From Trichuris trichiura (Eukaryota > Nematoda > Enoplea > Trichinellida > Trichuridae): a DNA stretch of 64,000 nt. The stretch is from positions 310,001-374,000 of the forward strand of contig JBAJFE010000006.1 of assembly GCA_037903355.1 (NCBI GenBank), in the 5' to 3' direction. Position numbers and translations under genes: made by a program. Position 1 is the stretch's first letter, and the number at the start of each line of letters is the position of its first letter. This document shows positions 1-11,688 of the stretch, in pieces. The notes below the pieces were generated by a model. That model saw only the letters and a list, made by a program, of their open reading frames with translations, ran no database searches and was not told the origin of the DNA.

Positions 1-731
1 TAGCTTTCGGATCGCGCGTGACTTGCCCTCAGCGGTATTGAGCTTTTGTTATTTGCTGTAAAACTGCTCAAGTAGAAAACCTTTTCTTTAAACTGAGAGC
101 AGCTGGGACAATTGCAGCAGTAAATACCTAATCTTACTTAGCGATGTGAGTAATGATTAAAAGCCTTTTCCGTCGCGGCCCTAATAGAGTAAGTTTTACT
201 ATGAAGGATTGGTCCAGTGGCTTCAAGAACGCATTTTGTTCTACCGCGCATGAACGTTGCTTTGGGGCGTGCGACCGTTCCTGAAATATGTTTCCAAGAG
301 ATAGTTCGACATTTAGTTCTTCAGCAACATCATTTACGCAGGTTTTTACGCAGTTGTGTAGTTCATACGTGGCGCGCATTCTCCACAGTTTAATTGCCGA
401 AACCGTCCATGTTGTTTTACAGTTTAAAATAAAATTGATTTAAAGTGATCTAGTAGTCTAACTGGCCATACTTACCATTCCGCAAACAGTTTACATATGA
501 TGTCAGCTGAGAGATTCCGCTATCGTTTTGACCGAATAATTACTGGAAATTTTTACCCTCTCTTTGGGATAACAGTCTGTACCACAGTCGGAAGGGTACA
601 GCAGCAACTTCTTCATAAACAAAAAAATCGACAGGAAAATCCTTGAAAATAAAACAACCTGCGTTTACTTTGACTTACTGTAAGTAAAATCTTTTTCCGT
701 TTAGTTGCCTTGTATCGTAGAAACGTTAGAA
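1..731. other. Left-edge region without an assigned gene
   Basis: No gene is recognised. An 81-codon open frame on the minus strand (379 down to 134) starts with MRATYELHNC and has mixed polar composition. It could be an internal or terminal exon of a gene running off the left edge, but no family was recognised. The 90 bases before 732 are AT-rich and probably hold the promoter and 5' leader of the following gene. Confidence 0.3.
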
Positions 732-1617
732 ATGCTAACCGTGAATTTTCGCCTTGGAGCAGCATATGTTGCGCGTTTGGGTACATTATCAAATGAAAGG
801 CAAGGGAGTGAGTGTGAAGTTGTTGGTGTTACTGTTTACATGGTTTGCAGATTATGTTCGACAAAGTCTGCGTCTAAAATTGTGTCCAGTTTGATTGGTA
901 GCAAAGAAGATGCCCAACAGACTTCTATGGTTGATTTCGTAGAAGCAAGGATGCCACCTCCGAACGTTGGTATCACCGAAACGTCCACGGATGCCCCCTC
1001 TCAGATCAGTGGAGTTCCCGACGAACATCAGAAGCAAAGGAGGGTTCGAATATTCATGCCTGCAAAAGTTGCTACACAAGCAGGCACAGATAATACTCAT
1101 GTTTGGAAAATTGAAGTGGATACGCAGCAGCGATGGGAAAGCCTCTTGACAGGCTGGTGCTCAAAGTAATTACTTTGTATTGAGTGCATTCTTTCTTTCA
1201 TCCCAATAACTTTCCAGCGCGGATCCGTTGAGTAACATCGCTATGGCGTTAAACTTTCACACAGCGGAAGCGGCAGCACAGTTCTGCGAAAGGATAGGTA
1301 ATTATGCAAGTGCAGTCCACCGTTGTGTCTATTTTTTTAAAAATAAATTTGTAAATCTTTTTCCTAATGGACGAAATGATAGTATGATTACTGTATCGAG
1401 AAAATTGTATCTTTCTGCCGTTTCGCGTAGCTCATTGCTCTCTAGCAGAATAAGAAAGCAATTTTGAACAATCGTAAAAGTTTGAGCGTTGTATAAGCAA
1501 ACGGTGTTTTCAGGTTGGCCATATGAAATAGTGCCGGCGCAAAAGCATGAATTGTTCATTAAGTCCTATGGAGCAAATTTTTCTTGGGACAAACGGACTA
1601 GGGTTGCGCAGAAGTGA
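732..1617 (+). CDS. NDUFS4: NADH dehydrogenase (ubiquinone) iron-sulfur protein 4, complex I 18-kDa subunit
   Basis: Exons 732-1165, 1218-1297 and 1514-1617 give 205 residues; all junctions are GT-AG and keep frame. NDUFS4 is an accessory subunit of mitochondrial complex I on the matrix arm, needed for assembly and stability. The conserved C-terminal half is visible: ISGVPDEH, then RRVRIFMPAK, WKIEVDTQQRWESLLTGW, and across intron 1 ADPLSNIAMALNF. The last exon ends in KSYGANFSWDKRTRV plus a short tail, the family's hallmark C-terminus. The first 80 or so residues are unlike vertebrate proteins; the start at 732 gives MLTVNFRLGAAYVARLG, arginine-containing and acid-poor like a mitochondrial targeting peptide. 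An upstream non-ATG extension is possible, so the start is the least certain part. The family is about 175 residues in mammals. Two introns of 52 and 216 bp. Confidence 0.93.
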
Positions 1618-1792
1618 TTCAACCGTTCCTGCATATTTTTTCCTTGTGATTTTCGCATCGCATCTTAACAAACCACAGTAAACATTTTTTACAGTACCTT
1701 TTTGCTTGTTTACGAATTTGTCGTTGCAATGTATTTTCACTTTCGTTAGTCTAGAGTTTTAGATAGCAATTGCTTTGCAGTTTAGCTATTTG

Positions 1793-3084
1793 ATGATGAC
1801 TGCTGATCAAAAAGCCCGTAAAGTGCATGGAGCGGCCACTAGAACTATTCAGATGGTATATTGTGTTGAGTTTGGTGACGCAAGGATTGGTAACGACACT
1901 TTCAGGTGCTAAACGAAAACAGTCAACTAATAAACACAATGATCGATTGCCAGAGCAGAGGAAAGCTTCAAGAGGCCGAAAAGCAAGAAGTGATATGTTG
2001 TTAGCATCGTATACCCGATTGCTTTTTTCAGATGCCAACAAGCACTGCATAAAAATCTGCTACATCTTTCGCAGTTGGCTTCAAACGGCGGTCATCCAGA
2101 GTTCTTGGCAAAACTACAAGTACTGTCTATTGGTGCACGTGACTTGCTGGTATATAGAGCATTTATTTTAGGCTCCTTTTGAAGGGATTGCTTCTGAGTC
2201 TGATCTCAGTTCTACTATTCCATTGAATGCCAAACCGGAGACGCACCAAATGGGAAGGTATATACAACACGAATTGCAGAGTCCAATCAACGAAGTTAAA
2301 TTGGTTAAGAAACCTGACCATTGTACGTTGCTGGTATATATATATTTCTCGAATGAATTTACTTGGCGGTTTAGCCGGTTCAAGTCCATATGCACTTGAC
2401 GCTAATGCTTCAAGCGTCCAATTGGGGTATAACCCAAACCTTCAACAACAGCACCAGATGATGCAGGGAAGCCCTGGAATGGCGCCAAATTCATCTGTTC
2501 TACAGCAGCAACTGCAGAATTCACAACCTGCGATGTACCATCAGTCTCAAAACCCTAATCAGTATGCACAGCAGCAGCAGGTGTATTATCAACAGCAGCA
2601 GCAGCAGCAACAACAACAACAACAACAACAACAGCAGCAGCAACAACAGCAACAACAACAACAACAACAACAGTACGTTCAGGTTGTACGTCCACACTCT
2701 CAAATGAGTGAAGCAAACTACTACAATGCCCCTGGTTCCGGTGCTCCCAGGCTTCAATATCAGTATCAACAAAATCCACAGTATGCTTATCAGAATGGGC
2801 CCGCACAACAACAGTCTATGCCAGCGGAAGCGCAGGTTCAATTTTTGCAGCAACAGCAGCCGCAAAGACAGAGTTACATGCAACCTCTAATGAATTTGCC
2901 CTATGAACAACAGCAGCAGCAGCAACAGCGACAAGTCAGCGGTACGGAACAAATGGTTATGCAAATGAATCATCCCGTCAATCAACCAATGGTGCAAGCC
3001 GGATATCAGTCACCATCCATGTATCAAAGCTATCCAACCCAAGGGCAAAACCATATGATGTACGCAAATGATCAGCCCGTTTGA
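1793..3084 (+). CDS. SS18: SS18/SSXT family protein (SYT homologue), glutamine-rich BAF-complex subunit
   Basis: Exons 1793-1855, 1906-1982, 2032-2119, 2172-2257 and 2385-3084 give about 337 residues. The N-terminal SNH domain (about residues 17-75) is the diagnostic part: IQMVLNENSQLINTMIDCQSRGK, then CQQALHKNLLHLSQLA. It aligns with the human SS18 stretch from IQKMLDDNNHLIQ to QQMLHTNLVYLA without gaps. SS18 joins SWI/SNF (BAF) remodelling complexes through this domain, and the low-complexity C-terminal half acts as a transcriptional activator in the nucleus. Here that half is Q/M/P/N/Y-rich with a 28-glutamine run. Intron 2 appears to use a GC donor (GCAAGA at 1983). The join of exons 4 and 5 (acceptor before 2385) is the only in-frame choice found but is not supported by homology. 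An acceptor-like TTTGCAG at 1774-1780 lies 12 bases before the ATG, consistent with trans-splicing. Confidence 0.88.
2590..2673 (+). repeat. CAG/CAA polyglutamine tract in the SS18 gene
   Basis: Twenty-eight consecutive glutamine codons mix CAG and CAA blocks. CAA interruptions normally stabilise such a tract. Shorter Q runs follow around 2850 and 2910-2930. On the other strand the same bases read as long leucine or valine runs, which are not genes. Confidence 0.95.
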
Positions 3085-4562
3085 TTTTCAAGCGTACGTT
3101 CACTTGCTTGATGATTTGGCATTTTGCGGGCGTGAATGCGGAATCACTGTCATCAAAAGGGCTTTGGCATGGCAATGCCAAAAGTAAGGATAATTAAACG
3201 TTATTCATTACTCTAATGCGTCTTAGTTACTTCACGTTGTTTTTATCGTGTCGTATTAGTAAACATAGTGAACACGTATAGTTTGTTATTTATCGTCATG
3301 GCACGCGCATGCGAGGTAAAGCTGTTTTCTACGAGTGCGTAAAGTTTCAACAGTATGTATAGATAAACGTTTGAAATTATCAGTAGGCATCTTGCTTTGG
3401 AAGTGAGTGCCAAATTCATTTTTCTCAAAATGGCTCTGCAAATCCTTTCGATAAAACAGTGACAACATTTACGAATAAATACATGAGTATGGCTCCCTCT
3501 ATAACTGAGAGGAACGAATAGTTTTGTCGAATATTGTTTTTCTGTAGTTACTGTCAGCTTTTGCCACGTTTGTCCCGCGATACTCATTGTGCGCTATTTT
3601 ACCCAAGCTCCTCAGCGGGAAGGAATGGTTATTTTGTCTATTGTACCTGCGAACATGCCTTTGGATTTGGATTCCTACTGTACGCATTTTAACAGCCGCT
3701 GTAGGAAAGGCAGACGGAGGAAAGGTAGGTTTCTAATTAACTCTGACAGAAAGCGCACGTTAAAATGGCAAGAATCTCTGCAAATCAGTTTCTCAAACTT
3801 GCTTTACGCGGTAGTGGTTAAAGAGTGAAGTGAATTCATTATTCTAAGAACCTGCAAACAGTTAAGGAGGCGTTGGTTACTGTTAATACGTTTGGGGGAT
3901 CGCTTTGTTTTTTTATAAAGTCCTTTTTTGCTAAGTGTTTCAGAACTGATTAGATAATGAACTCAGCTGCCCTATTTTTAACGTGTTGGGCTATTTGCGT
4001 TTATTATTAATATTTGTGTAGTAGATAAAGGTAACGCATTGAGAATTTCATGTTGACTGGATACCGCTTTTAAATTTACGTATTCGACAGAGTTACGGAC
4101 AGCCAGTGCCTATCGTAAGCGAAGTAGTAGGCAACAGAAATTGAAATAAATAAAAACGTCAAGCTGCTCGATTTTCTAGTAAGGACAGCTTTTATTTTTC
4201 GACCACATGTGTGATAATCAAACATGGAATAAAGGAAACGAAGCTGTTTTGCAAAAAAATGAAACTATATTATTCAGTTTAAAAAACGTCATATTCAAGA
4301 ACGTTTAAAAGTTTTCACATGACGCTGTATTCTCGAGAAACGCGACGCTTCTTAGACATGGGCAACTTGAGAACGTTGTTACCGTAGGTTACATAAAATT
4401 TGCTGTTCGAGTTGGTGCAATTTTTGTTTTAATAATTTTGTTCTGTTTGCGCTTATAAATCTGTAAGAACGTATTGATCATGTGGTGTTTTAAGTATTTT
4501 GATTCTTTTCCGTCGAGTAATGTACGTTCGCTCTCGGCACAGGTGCTTGTTCGTTCTTGAAA
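3085..4562. other. Intergenic region
   Basis: No gene is supported. It holds the 3' end of the SS18 transcription unit and the promoter of the next gene. An open frame at 3589-3828 on plus (R/K-rich, no recognised motif) begins and ends without plausible splice partners and is left unannotated. A/T runs are common and there are no tRNA-like cloverleaves. Confidence 0.4.
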
Positions 4563-5435
4563 ATGCCCTTCAACCCCGTCGATCGTCTTAAAGAAGAAAT
4601 CGCCTTTTGGAAACATTCTCATCCGAAGGTAAGATCATTTGATGCGTACATTGAAGTGCGTGTTTTGGTTTATCAGTGACCAGGTTGCCAAACAGTATTT
4701 CTATTGGCCGAAATGCGAAAAATCAAAAATTCGTTACTTTGCTCTTGTAGAACTTCGTAGCAAAAGCAATCATGCCTGTCAGTGGTTCCGCTGACCTAAT
4801 GCAATGGGAGGTCGGCATTCCAGGACCAAGCGATTCCGATTGGGAAGGTGGCCTGTACAGAATGCTAGTCCAGTTCCCGGAAAAGTATCCTTTTTCACCT
4901 CCAAAATGTAAGTTACTGAATTTTGTAACGCCATTCAAACAGGAGATCATTTAGACGTATTTTTAAATCCTGATGTCTTTGTAGTTGTTGATGACATTAA
5001 GAATTCAACGTCCTGCTGTATCTGCAGTTATTTGAAGGCGTTCTTTTTGATAGGCCGTTTTTCTCCACCAATATTTCATCCCAACGTTTTCCCAAGTGGG
5101 GAAGTATTACACCCGTTTCTTCAAAGCGATGTGAAATGGAATTCCGAAATGACCATTCTATCCGTACGTTTCATATTGCAATAATATAACGGCAGCGCTG
5201 CTTACCATTATTTAGATATGTAAAGCAATTCAAGACATGCTAGAAGAACCACTATCCGACTGTATTGCTAATCCTGAAGCCTTCTTCATGCAGCAGTATT
5301 CCATATTCGTGCTAACTTTTCCTTTCTGCTATCGACCACGTTTTCAGAAAGCGGGAAAATGATTATGTCGAGAAAGTTGTCAGTTTGGCTAAGGAATTTT
5401 CAACTGAAGTTATGTTCAAACGTTATTGGTCGTGA
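4563..5435 (+). CDS. UBC9-like E2-fold protein lacking the catalytic cysteine (pseudo-E2)
   Basis: Exons 4563-4628, 4751-4907, 5054-5163, 5216-5295 and 5348-5435 give 166 residues, all in phase. It follows the SUMO-conjugating enzyme UBC9 along its length: the LKEEIAFWKHSHP helix, LMQWEVGIPG, DWEGGLYRMLVQF, YPFSPPKC, then IFHPNVFPSGEV, and the C-terminal helices ending KEFSTEV. In UBC9 the next residue is the catalytic Cys (PSGTVCLSIL). Here the codons read PSGEV-L-H-P-F-L, so Cys is replaced by Leu (TTA). The HPN asparagine that supports catalysis is kept, and so is the Trp of the DKDW segment (here VKW). The protein should keep the UBC fold but cannot carry SUMO as a thioester. It could bind E3s, SUMO or a true E2, like UEV proteins; that role is inference. 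Open frame and consistent splicing argue against a pseudogene. It has a short C-terminal extension beyond UBC9. Confidence 0.85.
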
Positions 5436-6418
5436 AGTGACTTAAACGAGATTCCGCAATGCTTTTATACTGCTGTTATCGTAACGGTTTTCTCAGGCAA
5501 CCAATGTTTCAATGCTGCGACTTAAGTAGAAACTATTAGCATGCGCAGTTGCTCATTTACGATGTGAATTTCTTCGTTTTGGCGACTTCTTTTCATATGC
5601 TATTGATAATTTGTTTTTTCGAAGGGTTCCAAACTTAGCGATGCTGACAACTCGTAGAGTAAATGTTAAGTGTGCGGAAAGAGCGCTGTGGCATTTACGC
5701 GATTGGGAAAGAAAGGAAATTTTCTAGCATTGACGTCTCGTAAAGTTCTCTACTTTTTTGCGTCACAGGTAATGTAGAATTATCAGTAAGCAATTTTTGT
5801 CAAAAGATAAACAAGTGGTGGCTCGTCAATCAAAGCAGCCGGTCCAGAGCACAGTCTGTGTAATCAGGTGTTAAGTTATATTGGCGTTTGCTTGGAAGCC
5901 TACGTTTAAATGGCAGCAGCTTTTCCGTTAAGTTAGGCTATTCCATTTGGTAAAGGATGGTCGCTTTTGTTAACTCCGTGTTTAAAGTAATATTCTCATA
6001 ATGGGTTTGCTTAGAGCGGATTGTTCGTCGTTGCGAGTAAGCAGTCCAAATTTAATTAAATTAACAAACTACTTAGTTATTTACAACCGTGTTGTGTTGT
6101 TTTCTCCTATCTTGCAAATTGAAGTGGGTTTAAAACATTTTCACTTCCTTTGTTCCTGCTTTTCTTGTTTACTTACTGTATATTTAACGCTTATATTGTT
6201 TGCATTTCAATGTCTTTAATGCACGCACTGTGCACTTTTTCTTCTTCTTCTGCGTTGCAAATGTTACGCAGACGTCTTTGCGCGCAGCGATACCCTCACT
6301 GCCGCTGCTTTAGACAAAGTTTGTGTAGAATCTAATAGTTTTTCCGCCCTTCACGTAGGTTTGTCACTTGTGCGTACGTTGGCTTTCTTCTATGTCCCAT
6401 TTTCAGGATAAACTTGCC
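5436..6418. other. Intergenic region upstream of the Na+/H+ exchanger
   Basis: No gene is recognised. A 72-codon open frame at 6001-6219 is hydrophobic and Cys-rich but lies in T-rich sequence with no splice partner. The segment ends in TTTTCAG at 6400-6406, a strong acceptor 12 bases before the exchanger start codon with no matching upstream coding exon. That is the arrangement expected at a spliced-leader addition site. Confidence 0.45.
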
Positions 6419-9400
6419 ATGTGGATGTTCGTCATCTTTTTAATTCTATTAACCGGCAATGCGGTCAGATTGGTTATGATGGCTTCCAATCCGTTGAGGC
6501 CATCTGCGGATGAGATGGCTGAGCGAATAGCCGAAGAGAAGATCTCTGCTCTGCATCAAGTCGACACAATGAATCTAATGCTTTACACATTACTTATGAT
6601 TCTAACTGTACTGACCGTGTGGATTTTTAAATACAGAAGATTGCGCTTCGTTCACGAAACAGGGCTGACACTAATATACGGTATAGAACACCTTTTCTGC
6701 ATAGAGTGTATCTACAATTTAGCTTTTCGCTTTTACACAATTTTGGTAAGGTTCTTTCAGACTGTTTTTTTTTCAAAAACTTAGTTACGGTATCGATTTC
6801 ACTGCCGACTACATGTAACATGCTTAGCGAGAACGTATGCAATGGTATGATGATGTTAATGTAAGTAAAGGTTGCAAATAGGCCCTGTATACTGCTTAAG
6901 TTTGGCCATTATTCTCCTCTGCAGTGGTGGTTGGCATTTGCTTTTGTAAGTATTTGATTTCCGGAAGTTTTTATTTTCCTTACGCGGTCGTTACTTTGCG
7001 TCCGTTGAAATAGACGATATGTCAGTTAGCCGTATTTTCCCTTAACATGGCTGTCGTATAATATTTCTCGTCACGCTTTATTTTGCTTTGTATAAAAGAC
7101 TCGACGATTAGTTTATATTTTAATGAGTGTTCGCAAAGTTCTAAGATGATTCATGAAGAAATGTTGCAGGTTTGATAGTTGGTCTTATCATCAAATTGTC
7201 AACAAAAGGCAGTTCGAGGCCGCCTATGACCGCAGCCGTTGTTCCATTCAACATGACTGTCAGCATTGAAGCCCCGCCGGACTATCTTCGCCTTTCAGTG
7301 CCCTATTATGACGTGCTGACTAATGGAAACAGGTCAATTTTATTGCGCTATAAATTTGACACGAACGACAACGAATTTCGTGAAGCTTTGCTCGAAGAAA
7401 AGGTAGCTTGTTTGACAAAGTTGAATGACGCGTAGTTTGCTGACGGCGCACCCACTTTTAGGCAACCTTCGATTCGGAAATATTTTTTAACATTCTTCTG
7501 CCGCCGATAATTTTCAACGCGGGCTACAGTCTAAAGAAGCGACACTTTTTCCGCAACATAGGTTCCATCCTCGTCTACGCCGTTTTTGGGACGTCCATTT
7601 CATGCGTCCTTATTGGGTAGTCGTCCTGTTCATTACTTTTTAAAAAACGTTGTTTTTTCCATTATATTTACGCATGCAGGGAATCCCCACAGCTTTGCTT
7701 TTCCATTGATCTAATTTTAAATTTGTTATGGCTTTTAGAGTGCTTCAAGCTTCATAATCTTGTAATTGAGAACTTTTTATTTTGGAAGGTTGCGGCAGGT
7801 TCTTTCTAGTCGGGTATAGTCCCGTTTGTAGTACAGCTTATTGCAACATTGCTTTTTACGGTTTTTATTCATTTAAGAGTGATTGCAAGTTTTGTAATAT
7901 ATCTGCGCTGAATCTCGCGTCTTTCAGTTTTACTTCAGGCGAAGCTTTTGATGAAAAGTACAATGGTAGTCTGGTCGTTAGGGCTTTCAATAATGACGGG
8001 CGTAGTCTCTTAAGCATTGCGCGAGCTTATACAGCACATGAGCTGTTTAAGAAAATATTTCACGTTCAACCTTGGTTCAAACGGAAAAGAAGGATAAGGA
8101 AGAAAGGTTGGAATGACACCACTAAGGTTATACCACAAGACTTGTTATTTCCTTAAATGAGAGCTCGGTTATTTGAACTTGAACTTGAAGGTTTTCCATT
8201 TAAATTTCTAACGCTTATCCTATTACGTCTGTTTATTACTAGCAAAAGCTCTGACGACCGGACCAGCTTTGTCCGCAAATAAACAGCGTCTCCTGTAGAC
8301 GCTGTTTATTTGCGGACAAAGCTGGTCCGGTCGTCAGAGCTTTTGCTAGTAATAAACAGACGTAGACGATTAATGAAGTTTCAAGCAATCAATACAAAGA
8401 ACAGCCTTCTCACCAGCGTAAAGTTGCAGGATTAAGAAATTAACCGCAAAAATGTTGTCTTCAATTGAATGTAGACGTCTAATGTTTCGAAACGATTCAG
8501 CTACAGATTTGTCTTTTCTCAGACATTGTACTGACCTTGGTGTGGCGGGAGATAAGATAATAAGATGACGTCAAAAATTTGCATTTATTCAAAAATGTCC
8601 GCAATCGAGGACTGTTGCATTTCATGACTCGCAAGTCATGGACACGTTTTGCGCGTAACGTTTTTCTTTGAATAGCACTTCGATTTTTATTGATTAAGCG
8701 TAATAAATATTAATCCACTCGGAAAGACATCCGCTAAACGGATAAAGGCAAAACCTAATTACGTGACATCATAGGAAGAAACATAGGTAGACAATTTTCT
8801 CCTCAAACGTTCATTTTTAAATGCCGATGAGATATATGTAAATTATTTAAAAGGCACAAAGGTTGGCCGCTTGTGTTCCCACGCAAGAACCGAAAGGATA
8901 AGTTTATTCACTAACTTGGAAAAGGCGGGTGGGCTGATCTCATTCTTCTTATTCGCTTGGACTCTCCGCTAAAGTATTTACAAGTTATTACGCACGCACG
9001 ACAAGCTTAAACCAGCTGATATAGGTGTTTACTGTCCAAAAATGTATTCAGTATATTTTCTATGGCGCCCTCTTTTCAACAAAAAATAATACTCTATGCA
9101 TGACGCTGCTATTGTGTTATCCTTTCAGCGATTACTTATTTTGAAAGCTTGTTTCAGTATAATCATGTACGGCGTGACGTCAATCGTTGGGCTTCCTTTC
9201 TCACTGAGCGAAACGCTCTTATTTGGGGCTATGATATCCGCCACCGACCCGGGTAAATTACTCTTTACTTTTTCACAGTAGAATTATTCGACTATTATTA
9301 TTATTTATTTATTTTTATTGTTACTTCTAGTGACCATCTTAGCCGTACTGAATGAAGTAAACGTTGATGCTAACCTGTTTGCTCTTGTGTTTGGCGAAAG

Positions 9401-11310
9401 TGCTTTAAATGACGCTGTTGCAATAGTTTTGTCTCAGTAAGTTTTGGCGGGAAAAGAGTTCGTCGTCTTTTGTAACGTCGTTCGTTTTAGAACAATAGAA
9501 AAGTATTCCCCTTCGACGGAACTGCCGGCGTCCAGCTTGGATGGAAAAGCGTTGGTTAATAGTTGCGGTCGATTTTTTGGCGTTTTCTTTGGCTCAATGG
9601 GTGTCGGTTCGCTAGTCGGCTGCGTTGCGTCTTTGTTCATGAAATTTACAAAAATTTCCCAGTTTCCATTGCTCGAGTCGAGTCTGTTTATTCTGATGAG
9701 TTACTTGTCCTTCCTAGTTTCCGAAGCTGCACATCTAACGGGTAGGCGCGCGTCATTTCCCGCTTTTCCAATGGGCACCGCTCCATTTTGCAGGCATTGT
9801 ATCGGTTCTGTTTTGCGGTATTTGCCAAGCTCATTATACATTCAATAATTTGTCCACCGAATCGAAGTGTCGAACCAAGCAGGTACATTTTTTCGCCGAA
9901 TTCTTTTCTAGTAGCTATGTGTACTTGTTGAAATTTTTTAGTTTTTCGAAGTGTTGAATTTCCTGTCAGAAAATTTCATATTTACCTACATCGGTGTTTC
10001 TTTATTCACCTCGCAGGCGCACCTGTTCAACATTTGGTTCATTATAGGAGCCTTTGTGAGTACTCTCTCGTTATGGCATATCGCTTTCGTCACTTAATAT
10101 TCTTATTGTTAGGTTGCTATTTTCCTGGGGCGCGTATTGCACATATACCCGCTGACTGCGTTGCTGAACCTCGGTCGCACTCCCCCGATTCCTATGAACA
10201 ATCAGCATATGATGGTCTTTGCAGGCAAGTACAGAACTGACTGCGTGCCGATACAAGCTTATTCCTACGTAATGGTAATAAAAGTCGAGCTCCAATTTTC
10301 AGGCCTTCGCGGCGCAATGGCATTTGCGTTGGCGATCAGAAATACATCCTCTTCGCAGATGAGAATAATGTATTCAACAACGTCGCTTATTGTGATATTT
10401 ACGGTGCTGGTTAACGGCGGTCTTGCGTCTCACATGCTACAGTTGCTGAAAATCAAGTACGTTGTCATTTTGATTAGTTTTATCCAGCGTAAAACGATCA
10501 CTGTTTAACTTGTCAGTTCGGTGTTTCATTTAGTAGGTTTTTTTGTCGTATACTTTGAGAGCTCTATGTAGAAAAAATAGGATTTATTTTGTCAGCGGTT
10601 AACCTTGTTGCTTCTAGGTGCAATGACGAGGAATCGGTGGTCACTGATATGGTAGTAGCAGTTGCTTCGTTGAAGTCACATTTAAAATTTTGCTTTTTTA
10701 AAGATAACTAGTCCATCGCATCATCGCTATAATAAATGGGATAAATCGCTGTTGCCGCAGAAATGGTACGACTTTGACAATAAGTAAGTATTATGTATTT
10801 TTCTAAAACTATCCAAAAAAGGTGCTCGCTGAAGTGAGGACCTCTCATTTAAGTTCTCAGCGAGGGCGAGGTATAAGGTTCGCGTAACCATTCATTTCCG
10901 CTATAGGTCTATTGATTCTTTTTTAAAAAGTGCATTAAAGCATTCCCATTCCAGAATTGGAGCTTTTCCGTTCATAGTTTCAGCCTAGAGTAGCATAGGT
11001 GCTTAGTAAGCCGGCCAGCTGCATAATGGTGCCCCATTGCAGGTTTTTAAAACCATTTTTGACGAACTGCAAACCTTCCTTGATGGAGACTCTGCCCGCG
11101 TGGTGCGCCCCGGTATCCAGAGTGTTCACAACATCCGTGCAATTGTATCAGGTAGATGGTTGGCAAGCTTGTAAACTGTTCGTATGGTTTAAAGTTTTTT
11201 GTCAACTACAGACGGACTACGATCAGCTGCAAAATAGTCAGGAAGACGGCGGCGGTCCGTTCAGTAGTCAACATGGCGATGATTTGACGGACGTAAACAT
11301 ATTTGCGTGA
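6419..11310 (+). CDS. SLC9A6/9-like: Organellar Na+/H+ (K+/H+) exchanger, NHE6/7/9 subfamily
   Basis: Fourteen exons give 611 residues: 6419-6680, 7170-7402, 7462-7616, 9158-9252, 9331-9436, 9491-9741, 9794-9882, 9942-10055, 10113-10224, 10303-10456, 10618-10651, 10761-10783, 11043-11151 and 11212-11310. Every junction keeps frame. It is a multi-pass antiporter exchanging luminal protons for Na+/K+ in endosomes and Golgi. Motifs in order: a hydrophobic N-terminal helix ([11 protein letters not shown]); a first core helix ending [62 protein letters not shown], with the Asn-Asp transport pair; [23 protein letters not shown]; and the tail WYDFDNKFLKPFLT. The 14-residue block around the ND pair and the LKPFLT tail are typical of NHE6/7/9, not of plasma-membrane NHE1-5. 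Intron 9 starts with GC (GCAAGT at 10225). The 1541-bp intron 3 holds a perfect hairpin. The C-terminal tail is short (about 70 residues). Confidence 0.93.
8224..8364. repeat. Perfect 68-bp inverted repeat (hairpin) in NHE intron 3
   Basis: Positions 8224-8291 are the exact reverse complement of 8297-8364, separated by the five bases CCTGT. The arms begin TACGTCTGTTTATTACTAGC. There are no mismatches over 68 bp, so it would form a very stable hairpin in RNA or cruciform in DNA. It could be a foldback MITE, a templated repair product or a small-RNA precursor. No transposase or clear target-site duplication is visible. Confidence 0.95.
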
Positions 11311-11688
11311 AACCGCTTAGCCGTTTCTTGTCCATCAGTGTGTCTCGTCGATCTTTTCCGCGCGTCAACTGTAAATGCATCTTGGTTAAACCACTGTATG
11401 CGTATGCGTCGGCTCAAAGTTTTCGTGCGTCGGTGGCAAGCATGAGAACCGATAACTTTTTCAAAGACGACTTTACAAAACTGGTACGCTTCTTTATGGT
11501 GCCCATCCCGTCAGTGATCGTTGTTTTTCATTCCTAGTCGGTACTGTGTGCGCAATTGTAAAAGTGAAGTAAAATTATTCACACTTTCAGTTGTCGTGAC
11601 GATAACCCAACTGGTTATATAGCCGTATGTTTGATTTTCTTTTTAACTTACCGTTTGTTCAGCCTTTTTTAAGGCTTTTAAAGTTTCG

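Noticed and set aside
2521..2883. Minus-strand ORFs rich in Leu or Val/Ala opposite the SS18 polyglutamine tract
   Set aside because: They are the complement of CAG/CAA repeats; homopolymer leucine or valine runs reflect the repeat, not a gene.
5054..5163. Reading the UBC9-like gene as a pseudogene
   Set aside because: All five exons are open, in phase and conserved up to the C-terminus; only the active-site residue is replaced, by a single clean codon.
7782..8156. 124-codon plus-strand frame inside NHE intron 3
   Set aside because: No motif, no splice sites, and the flanking NHE exons join perfectly across it. Treated as chance.
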